Shown piece after piece: positions 56,066-64,000 of a stretch of DNA of 64,000 nucleotides. The stretch's first letter is position 1. Each line of letters begins with the position of its first letter. The position numbers were made by a program, and so were the translations under genes. The DNA is from Reticulitermes speratus (lineage: Eukaryota > Arthropoda > Insecta > Blattodea > Rhinotermitidae). The notes under the pieces were generated by a model. It was not told where the DNA came from. It made no database searches and saw nothing but the letters and a program-made list of their open reading frames with translations. The stretch spans positions 5,278,321-5,342,320 of the forward strand of contig JAJKFL010000005.1 in NCBI GenBank assembly GCA_021186555.1, read 5' to 3'.

Positions 56066-56422
56066 TATCTGGTGAAAAATAAAGAGGTATTACATAGTGT
56101 CGAGGAGGAAAGGAATATCCTACATACCATAAAAAGAAGGATGGCTAACTGGATTGGTCACATCTTGCGTAAAACCTGCTTTCTAAAACACGTTATTGAA
56201 GGAAAGATAGACGTGAGGGGAAGACGAGGAAAAAGACGTAAGCAACTACTGGATGATCTTAAGGAAACGAGAAGATACTGGAAATTGAAAGAGGAAGCAC
56301 TAGAGCGTACTCTGTGGAGAACTCACTTTGGAAGAGGCTACGGACCTGTCGTGAGACAGACTGTAGAATGAATGAATGAATGATGAATGAATGAATGAAT
56401 GAATGAATGAATGAATGAATGA
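56066..56422 (+). pseudogene. LINE-beta C-terminus with (GAAT)n tail
   Basis: An open frame of 99 codons (56072-56371) holds KNKEVLHSVEEERNILHTIK, MANWIGHILRKTCFLKHVIE, RGRRGKRRKQLLDDLKETR and EEALERTLWRTHFGRGYG..VRQTVE, then stops. It is the C-terminal end of a 5'-truncated non-LTR retrotransposon. It is the undamaged reference for the frame lost at 29539-30209. The stop runs straight into GAAT repeats (56365-56422), so the element has essentially no 3' UTR and a microsatellite tail. The ATG is not a real start. Confidence 0.85.
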
Positions 56423-56424
56423 CA

Positions 56425-57055
56425 TGTGTATGTATGTGTGTGCACTGTTAATTCTCGAACTGACTAATGAGATGCTTAGCAAAAGTAATTGTGTTAAAAC
56501 CTTAAAAACAGTTGTAGGTACAACAAATAAGTCAATGGAAATAACCGGAAGTGTACCTTAGTTTGTGCGAAGCCGTCTTTCAGTTTGGAAGTGCATCAAT
56601 TTTTAAAAACGTCGCGGTAATGGAAGTTAACGTTCTGCTCCTAAAGTAACATTTACGCACATTAAATTATTTATACCTGGTTTATGGCGAAGTATATGTA
56701 AGGTCGAATTTACTATACTTAGAATTTACGTAACCCGGGTTTGGGGAGGTGGGGGGGGGTGTCTATACAGAAACCTGGTGAAGAGTACAATAGATAAACC
56801 TCTTCTTTGTGAAATTTCCTCTAGTCTCCTCTTCCATCCCCTCTCTGAGGTCCATATATTCCTCCCAGCATCCTGCTTAAAAAAAACTACATATTTAGGT
56901 GTTTCTTCATACTCGCGGAAAGTGCTTGTTACCTTAATCATGTCTATCCGTCTGTCTGTCTGGCTGTCTGTTCGTCCGTCTATCCGCATGCATCAGAGCG
57001 GCCCCAACTGGATGGATTTCCATGAAATTTGATATGGAGAACTTTTACGTAAATC
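56425..57055. other. Unannotated, with a TCTG-rich tract
   Basis: A (TCTG/TCCG)n tract lies at 56940-56985, and a neighbouring 'tggatttccatgaaattt' echoes 14100-14190 in reverse. A G9 run lies at 56750. Confidence 0.45.
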
Positions 57056-57059
57056 AGGT

Positions 57060-57335
57060 GGACCGGGATAGCTCAGTCGGTATAGCGACTTGTTACGGGC
57101 TGGACAGTCCGTGGATCGAATCCCGACGACAGCGAGATTTTCCGCACCCGTCCAGATCGGCCCTGGGGCCCACTCAGCCTCTATATAATTCGTACCGGGT
57201 AAGGAGGTCGGGGTGTAGAGTTGGCCACCCATAACCATTTAGTACCGAGGTTAAAGTAAGAGTAGAGCTATACATCTATTCCCCGTCTGGGCGTTCATGG
57301 CCTGATCTAGGGCGAATTTTATCTTTACGATTATG
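57060..57335 (+). mobile_element. SINE-B, full-length
   Basis: Head 'gaccgggatagctcagtcgg', B box 'ggatcgaatcccgac', body with a deletion around 'ggtctctttcccgggg', end 'gatctagggcgaatttta'. Confidence 0.9.
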
Positions 57336-57339
57336 AAAA

Positions 57340-58100
57340 TCTATTAAGAAAATCCAATTTGGCTAAAAATCGGACAAAAATATCGGACATTCTACATCAA
57401 GACCTAAAAGTAAGTTTTATTGTTGCCGGCGACATTAAATCGTCATGAAAGCGCTCTCTTTGAGTGAAATTGTATCAGGCTGTTAGGATAGCCGAGTAGG
57501 TAGAGACATTACGCGAACGCGCCACAATGTTACGTTATGCGTACATTGCCTATCTTTTCATTCTTCCCCTAACAGAACTATATGTAGAATTACATATTTT
57601 TTCATAATTTATTTTACGTGATATTTGTGGTTGTCACAGCGGTGTTGATGAACAGTTATGTTTTTTTTTCGGAATGTTACGACGTGTCGACTAGTAAATA
57701 CGTTTTATTGTCTATTACTGGGAAAAAAATTTAGGGATGTATGCATTTCGTCTTGAGAATGGAATGAGCAAAGGTCTCCGAAACGTCGATAATGCAGTAA
57801 ATTTTTACACTGTGTAATGGCCCCTGAAGTACGAGTATAAGCGTCACATGTAATGATTATTATGGCGCTTGTTTGAATGTGTCTAAAGTAAACGCTGTAG
57901 CTGATGCCTTCCTTGTTTTTATGAATGCCTCTAAGAAACTTCTTAGCATGAACTGAAATGAGGTAAGTTTGAAGGCATAAGTCTGGGGAAAGATGAAAGT
58001 TTTCAGTTGTTAACTGAGACATTGGAATGATTGAAACGTAACTCTTTTATCGACGCTGCTCCACTTACAGAAGTCATATAGAGGATAACGACAAAAGACA
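57340..58100. other. No recognised feature
   Basis: 'ggtctccgaaacgtcg' at 57772 resembles an HHR right half, but no CTGANGA precedes it. 'taggatagccgagtaggtag' at 57485 looks like a lone tRNA-like A-box fragment. Confidence 0.4.
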
Positions 58101-58117
58101 ATATTATGAATGGTAAA

Positions 58118-58399
58118 AAAGGTAAAGTTCTCCCTAGAACAGGCCACGAAGGCCCAGAGGGGGAGTAGAGGTATTGCTCTACTCTTTCTTTAACCTCGGC
58201 ACTAGATGAGGATGGGTAGTCAACTCCACGCCCCGGCCGCTTTACCCCTGGGAAAGAGACCCGGTACCCATTGTATAGGAGACTGGGTGGGCCCCAGGTC
58301 CGGTTTGGACTGGTGCGGAAAATGCCCCCACCGGGATTCGATCCCCGGACCGTCCAGCCCGTAGCGAGTCGCTATACCGACTGAGCTATCGCGGCCCAC
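58118..58399 (-). mobile_element. SINE-B, full-length, perfect 14-bp TSD
   Basis: TTATGAATGGTAAA at 58104-58117 and 58400-58413. Best-preserved copy of the family: head 'gggccgcgatagctcagtcg', B box 'ggggatcgaatcccggtgg'. Confidence 0.96.
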
Positions 58400-58413
58400 T
58401 TATGAATGGTAAA

Positions 58414-58950
58414 CACGTGATTAATTAGAGGTAAAGTTTTTAACCCACTTAAAAGTTTCATCCTGATATTTTTTTTTGGAAAGACTGTGCAATACCACAA
58501 TCAGAACATGCAGTAATGCGCTCACCAGAATTCGACCCAAATACTTTCCGAAATAAAAATCTATGGGAATTCCAACTCTGCAACAGACATATGCATTACC
58601 GCTTGACCACAAGTAATTTACATGCAGAAAGTGCGGACAGCATTGCGGCTGGGAACGGATTAGCCCCAGTTTCTGGTGCAAACCTTTCGGTGTCACTGGT
58701 TACAGTTTTAGATCGAAGGCCGACTGCAGACTGAGTGGAACCAATTTATACTTGTGCATTCCGTCTACTTTAAATAACATCCGTATATCGCCAAAAGTGC
58801 CACCAGTAGTGGATACGACGCACATATCGAAACATCAATTATCACGTCTTATCACAGAACTGTGCATCTCAGTGAAAATATGCAGCTGATTTGTCTTAAA
58901 GTCATTCATCGTTGAACCACAGGCACGTTTGTAAAGCGAATCGCTTTTAT
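58414..58950. other. No recognised feature
   Basis: About 540 bp, nothing supported. Confidence 0.4.
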
Positions 58951-58952
58951 TG

Positions 58953-59290
58953 TCATTCATTCATTCATTAATTCATTCATTCTGTAGTCTGTCTCACGAC
59001 AGGTCCGTAGCCTATTCCAAAACGAGTTCTCCACAGAGTGCGAGCTAGTGCTTCCTCTTTCAATTTCCAGTATCCTCTCTTTTCCATAAGGTCATCCAGT
59101 AGCTGCTTACGTCTTCTTCCTCGTCTCTTCCAATCACGTCTATCCTTCCCTCTAACTTTCCTTCAATCACGTGTTTCAGAAGGCAGTTCCTACGCAAGAT
59201 GTGACCATTCCCGTTAGCCTTCCTTCTTTTTATTGTATGTACGATATTCCTCTCCTCCTTGACTCTGTGTAATACTTCTTAATTTAATTT
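58953..59290 (-). mobile_element. LINE-beta C-terminal fragment with (GAAT)n tail
   Basis: Tail ATTC repeats at the left. On the minus strand the words for RQTTE, FGxGYG, LKEEALAR and GHILRRNCLLKHVIE occur in order but with frame breaks. Right end about 59287. Confidence 0.8.
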
Positions 59291-59339
59291 TTTTTTTTAG
59301 TCATCCTCTTCTACCTACTCCGGTTTTCCCGTTTCAGTG

Positions 59340-59684
59340 TCGAGGTTTGGAATTTCTTTTGAACACACTGAGAGACACACCACATTCGGTAGGACTCCTC
59401 TGGACGAGGGATCGGCTCGTCGCAGAGACCTCTACCTGACAACAACACACAACACTCACAAGAGACAAACGTCCAAACATTTTGCCTGTCCGGGGTTTTT
59501 CCCCTTTGATCCATTTTTGTACTGTTTAAATCCTTTCGTCCTTCATGTCACTTTACGTTCCATGCTACCGTCCTTACAACAAACACAACAGAAACATCCA
59601 TGCCCCGGTGGGATTCGAACCCACGATCCTAGTAAGCGAGCGGCCGCAGACCCACGCCTTAGAACGCGCGGCCACTGGGATCGG
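59340..59684 (-). mobile_element. SINE-A, split by about 110 bp
   Basis: 59340-59475 is the 3' body and 59585-59684 the head with B box complement 'ggattcgaacccacg'. The roughly 110 bp between (from 'aacattttgcctgtcc') has no family I recognise. Confidence 0.85.
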
Positions 59685-59689
59685 CCTTC

Positions 59690-59826
59690 ATTTTATTGTA
59701 TGTGATGTAAATACTTTTACATCACATACAATGCAAGATACTGTATGTAGGATATTCCTCTCCTCCTTGACTCTGTGTAATACTTCTTCATTTCATTTTA
59801 TTGTTTGTGATGTAAATACTTTTACA
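59690..59826. repeat. Small palindrome and direct repeat
   Basis: 'ttgtatgtgatgtaaa' and its complement form a hairpin at about 59697-59731. The left half recurs directly at 59801-59826. Confidence 0.75.
59741..59800 (-). repeat. Second copy of the LINE-beta edge
   Basis: 'gatattcctctcctccttga' and 'ctctgtgtaatacttctt' occur at 59248-59286 and again at 59752-59790, on both sides of the SINE. Confidence 0.8.
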
Positions 59827-59969
59827 GATATAAGGCAAGATACGGTTCATTAAATCTCCGGCTGACAGTCAGGTACTTTGGTCAGTTCAGCAAGACAAAT
59901 GCCGGAATATCGCGATTAAGCATACACGTCTTGTTTAAAGAATGTCATCCCGTTGTGTTTTTTTATAAC

Positions 59970-60325
59970 AGAGATCGAGCCGAAGTCCGTCCAAAAACAG
60001 TTAATTCTATTTATTATACTGAACTACATGTTTCGACCTATTTCATGTCATCTTCAGTTTCACAATTTGTGTTTAAAACATACTGAGGAAGAAATATATA
60101 TTCATAAAATACGATTACAACAATTAAAATATTGAATTATCACCATAATAACTTTAACGTTTTAATACTTTTAATCGTATTTTATGCATTTATATTCTTT
60201 CGTCAAAGTTTTAGACACAAATTATGAAACTGAAGATTACCTGAAATAGGTCGAAACATGTAGTTCTTCATAATAAATAGAATTTAGTTGTGTTTGGATG
60301 GACTTCGACTTGATTTCTGCTACAG
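59970..60325 (+). mobile_element. HHR-IR element, uninterrupted
   Basis: Arms about 59970-60065 and 60225-60325 pair through 'gaagtccgtccaaa'-type and 'ctgaactacatgtttcgacc' blocks. Right motif (60222-60266) has CTGAAGA, stem II with GGTC, GAAACATGTA. Left motif (60024-60060) similar. First stem I pair is mismatched. Confidence 0.75.
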
Positions 60326-60394
60326 TTCTTTCTTACAAATCCTTTCTAATTTATCACGACCCAATCATCCAGCCTTCTATGCTATAAATTTTTT

Positions 60395-60659
60395 TTTTTT
60401 TTTTCCAAGGGCTCGACAGCCCCTTGGGGGCCTAGGCCGCCTCATTTTTCGAGGCTTCACGATCACACTTTTTAGACACACCACACTCGGTAGGACTCCT
60501 CTGGACGAGTGATCAGCCCGTCGCAGAGACCTGTACCTGACAACACACAACACTCACAAGAGACAGACATCCATGCCTCCGGCGGCATTCGAACCCACGA
60601 TCCCAGCAAGCGAGCGGCCGTAGACCCACGCCTTAGACCGCGCGGCCACTGGGATCGGC
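60395..60659 (-). mobile_element. SINE-A, full-length
   Basis: T17-18 tail at the left, 'gggctcgacagccccttggg' end, complete body, and head ending 'ggccactgggatcggc'. Near consensus. Confidence 0.94.
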
Positions 60660-60663
60660 GCTA

Positions 60664-60984
60664 TTTGATTGTAGACACTTTTAGTAAAACAAACCCCCCA
60701 GAAGTACTGCAGACAAGTGATTAACTACACACATCCAAAACCTCCTTTGAGAATTTGAAGAGCAGCTTGGTTGGTCACATATTTCCATATCTTTATGAAA
60801 TATGAGGTTCATCGCCGTGTTCACAAAATATTGTTACTGCATTCTACCCTGTGTCGGTTCAAAATAGAGTAGCAGCCTTCGCACACGTGCCCACATATTT
60901 TCCGACAAGCCAGGAGCTATGCCCAAATTTTAGGCGCCTGAATTGTAACATGCAGCAACTTCCAAATTGACAACCCGCGGTCTG
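60664..60984. other. No recognised feature
   Basis: 60770-60840 may be a decayed LINE-alpha 3' UTR ('ttcatcgccgtgttcacaa'), too weak to call separately. Confidence 0.35.
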
Positions 60985-61056
60985 GACCATGGGGGTTGGA
61001 ACACAGCGCCATCCACAAGTAGCGAATCGCTATACTGACTGAGCTATCCTGGCGGA
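60985..61056 (-). mobile_element. SINE-B head fragment
   Basis: 'gtagcgaatcgctatactga' and 'ctgagctatcctggcgg' are the minus-strand tRNA-like head. The B box is decayed. Body absent. Confidence 0.6.
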
Positions 61057-61104
61057 TTGATACTAGTAATGATAAGAATATATTTATTTATCTATTTATT
61101 TATG

Positions 61105-61680
61105 TGCTCAATCCAAAGATAACAAAATTACAGAACAAGTAAATTCCTATATCTATTTAGGAAATTTGACATTCTATGAAAAAAAAGTGGACATCGATAT
61201 CAAATTAAATAACAATTTGAAAAGAACAGGCATTATATATAATATGTTTAGACCACAGAAAACCCTAAAGGAAACAAGAATAAAATTATACAATATACTA
61301 GCCATTCCAGCTCTGTTATACGGCAGTAAAAACTGAACCACTAAAACAAGAGACGCAAGAAGAATAACAGCAGCATAGATGAAATATATGAGAAGAACAG
61401 CAGGATATAATTGGACAGATCATAAAACAAATACAGAGACTGCAAAGTAATTAAATATAACACAGTTCTGGACAAAATACAGGACTACAAGAGAAATTGG
61501 ATACAGCATGTAAACAGAATGCCCCGTAACTACCCAGGATAATGAAGAAACTACACAACAAAAGGCAGAAGGAACCAGGGAAGGTCATTGAAGAGACTTC
61601 TGGAAGAGTGAGACTGGAACGGGTCAAGTGGCCCAACTGCATGACAGCTACATGATGATAATGATGATGATCGCGACTCA
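61105..61680 (+). pseudogene. LINE-gamma C-terminus with GATGAT tail
   Basis: A third non-LTR retrotransposon family, downstream of its RT core. One frame reads SKDNKITEQVNSYIYLGNL, LNNNLKRTGIIYNMFRPQKT, RIKLYNILAIPALLYGSKN, then TGA where tryptophan is expected. Beyond further stops come RRITAA, MKYMRRTAGYNWTDHKTNTETAK and LNIT. After a frameshift, words for a KIQDYKRNWIQHVNRMPRN-like part and a GRRNQGRxxKRLL-like part follow on other frames. Ends in GATGATAATGATGATGAT. I recognise this C-terminus from many insect LINEs. Nonfunctional. Confidence 0.85.
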
Positions 61681-61689
61681 ACAGTCTAA

Positions 61690-62375
61690 CGACGAGTTAC
61701 ATAGACAGAAGAAGGACAAACAAACAAACAAACAACAACAAGATAATACAATTAAATTAAATTATGAGGCGAACTTAGAATACGAAAGAAATATCAATCG
61801 TCATTAAAATCAATACTTCTAAACCCACGTTAAAGATATTCGAATCTGAAGTAAAACATTATAGTCAATATGAAATATACGATAAATTACGTCTGTACAG
61901 ACATTAGCAGTCCTCAGCTTTTATCAGAAGGACAATTTCTGCATGGACAGTCCACACCGAACATATAAATATCTCTAAGATTCTGAATGGGATCTCAAAA
62001 GACCCATAGAGTGCAGAATGGAATGTTAAACCAAGGTACACGTAAATACAGTGCATCAAGGTTGTGCCTCCTGTCACACAAGGTATGCAGCTTTATGCGC
62101 TGTGAAGCATTAGCATACCTATAACGGGCGTTGGAAAAGAAAAGACAACAACAGAGAGTTGAAAACTTCCGCTGGATTCGTTCCAGCTTCCTGGCATCAG
62201 CAGATACAGGGCAAAGCCGGGCAACAGATACCTCTTTTAATTTGTTTCTAAATGAGGTAATGTACAGAACATAAACAAAAATCGAGGAAAATAAATAAAT
62301 AGATACATAAACAGCTTAACGGACTGAGACAACACACACAACTGATAAAAATAATGAAAATATATTTCACGTTAT
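61690..62375. other. No recognised feature
   Basis: About 690 bp, A-rich. A (CAAA)n scrap lies at 61718-61735. Nothing else. Confidence 0.4.
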
Positions 62376-62379
62376 ATTC

Positions 62380-62575
62380 CCGTGCATTATGATAACAAAT
62401 CAAAAGTTTAAAAACCAACATATGCACTGTATTTGACTGTACTGTGGATGTATTTTGGTGAAAGTTGTTCCAATTTGCAGATCTTGTTGAACCAAATAGA
62501 TGCAATAATCTTATGCAGTTTTTTCTGCAGTTTCAGTGCATATGTTGGTTTTTCAACTTTTGAATGAGTACTTGT
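62380..62575 (-). mobile_element. Short inverted-repeat element with the shared tail
   Basis: 'aaaaaccaacatatgcactg' (62409) pairs with 'cagtgcatatgttggttttt' (62535). The left tail complement is 'cccgtgcat' (62381). It has the same terminal motifs as the HHR-IR elements, but I find no hammerhead core. Confidence 0.65.
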
Positions 62576-62651
62576 ATTTACTGTATGTATTTTGTTTTGT
62601 AATTGTGTATAGTTTGTTTTGTATTGTTATTTTTATGTATATTATATGTCC

Positions 62652-64000
62652 ATTTGTATTGTGTGTACTAGTGTAAGGACTACTGCCACCGGGTGAAAAC
62701 ATTTGTATTGTGTGTACTAGTGTAAGGACTACTGCCACCGGGTGAAAACATTTGTATTGTGTGTACTAGTGTAAGGACTACTGCCACCGGGTGAAAACAT
62801 TTGTATTGTGTGTACTGGTGTAAGGACTACTGCCACCGGGTGAAAACATTTGTATTGTGTGTACTAGTGTAAGGACTACTGCCACCGGGTGAAAACATTT
62901 GTATTGTGTGTACTAGTGTAAGGACTACTGCCACCGGGTGAAAACATTTGTATTGTGTGTACTAGTGTAAGGACTACTGCCACCGGGTGAAAACATTTGT
63001 ATTGTGTGTACTAGTGTAAGGACTACTGCCACCGGGTGAAAACATTTGTATTGTGTGTACTAGTGTAAGGACTACTGCCACCGGGTGAAAACATTTGTAT
63101 TGTGTGTACTAGTGTAAGGACTACTGCCACCGGGTGAAAACATTTGTATTGTGTGTACTAGTGTAAGGACTACTGCCACCGGGTGAAAACATTTGTATTG
63201 TGTGTACTAGTGTAAGGACTACTGCCACCGGGTGAAAACATTTGTATTGTGTGTACTAGTGTAAGGACTACTGCCACCGGGAGAAAACATTTGTATTGTG
63301 TGTACTAGTGTAAGGACTACTGCCACCGGGTGAAAACATTTGTATTGTGTGTACTAGTGTAAGGACTACTGCCACCGGGTGAAAACATTTGTATTGTGTG
63401 TACTAGTGTAAGGACTACTGCCACCGGGTGAAAACATTTGTATTGTGTGTACTAGTGTAAGGACTACTGCCACCGGGTGAAAACATTTGTATTGTGTGTA
63501 CTAGTGTAAGGACTACTGCCACCGGGTGAAAACATTTGTATTGTGTGTACTAGTGTAAGGACTACTGCCACCGGGTGAAAACATTTGTATTGTGTGTACT
63601 AGTGTAAGGACTACTGCCACCGGGTGAAAACATTTGTATTGTGTGTACTAGTGTAAGGACTACTGCCACCGGGTGAAAACATTTGTATTGTGTGTACTAG
63701 TGTAAGGACTACTGCCACCGGGTGAAAACATTTGTATTGTGTGTACTAGTGTAAGGACTACTGCCACCGGGTGAAAACATTTGTATTGTGTGTACTAGTG
63801 TAAGGACTACTGCCACCGGGTGAAAACATTTGTATTGTGTGTACTAGTGTAAGGACTACTGCCACCGGGTGAAAACATTTGTATTGTGTGTACTAGTGTA
63901 AGGACTACTGCCACCGGGTGAAAACATTTGTATTGTGTGTACTAGTGTAAGGACTACTGCCAACGGGTGAAAACATTTGTATTGTGTGTACTAGTGTAAG
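62652..64000. repeat. 49-bp minisatellite, at least 27 copies, open-ended
   Basis: Unit 'aaaacatttgtattgtgtgt' then 'actagtgtaaggactactgc' then 'caccgggtg'. Only three single-base variants are seen (near 62816, 63282 and 63962). The array runs off the window. Confidence 0.98.

Noticed and set aside
57772..57787. Lone 'ccgaaacgtcg' as another hammerhead
   Set aside because: No CTGANGA or stem II partner upstream within 40 bases.
10354..60659. tRNA genes (many A-box and B-box hits)
   Set aside because: Every hit continues into one of the SINE bodies, has imperfect cloverleaf stems, and several have TSDs and A-tails.

Overview
This window looks like non-genic, transposon-packed DNA from a large insect genome. 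The reverse-transcriptase tail peptides and tRNA-headed SINE families resemble what I remember of cockroach genomes (Blattodea, Periplaneta-like). That identification rests on memory and was not searched. I see no host protein-coding gene, rRNA, functional tRNA gene or CRISPR array. Nearly everything recognisable is a mobile element, an element fossil or a tandem repeat. No promoters or terminators of host genes could be supported.

Names used below. SINE-A (12 copies recognised), SINE-B, SINE-C, SINE-D and SINE-E are five tRNA-headed SINE families. LINE-alpha, LINE-beta and LINE-gamma are three non-LTR retrotransposon families present only as 3'/C-terminal or internally deleted fragments. HHR-IR elements are 0.2-0.6 kb inverted-repeat (foldback) elements. 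Their arms carry a hammerhead-ribozyme-like motif (CTGANGA, then a variable stem-loop, then GAAA, then a very short palindromic stem III, then a non-G base), and many are flanked by 10-18 bp target-site duplications (TSDs).

Layout. 1-2.4 kb: LINE and SINE fragments and three HHR-IR elements, one inserted inside a pogo-like MITE. 2.4-8.7 kb: a 55-bp satellite of about 115 copies with a repeated higher-order block and an indel-rich stretch. 8.7-25 kb: SINEs, MITEs, an internally deleted mariner-like element, a tandem 173-bp SINE-C array and several HHR-IR elements. 25-30 kb: a broken LINE-alpha reverse transcriptase split by a hAT MITE, a 64-bp minisatellite hit by SINE-A, and a LINE-beta tail. 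30-38 kb: SINE-rich, with a 29-bp minisatellite. 38.3-40.7 kb: a 50-bp minisatellite starting at a tRNA-like SINE head. 41-62 kb: dense nested SINE, LINE, hAT and HHR-IR insertions. 62.65 kb to the window edge: a nearly perfect 49-bp array that runs off the end.

The most interesting system is the HHR-IR group. At least eight otherwise different families share the hammerhead-like core, inverted-repeat architecture, a subterminal CCAAC..ATGCAC motif and a terminal ATGCACGGT-like tail. Stem II differs between families but stays complementary, and one compensatory base-pair change separates two copies of one family. Penelope-like elements and animal retrozymes are known to carry hammerhead ribozymes, so the inference is a non-autonomous Penelope-like or retrozyme-like lineage. 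No reverse transcriptase for it lies in this window.
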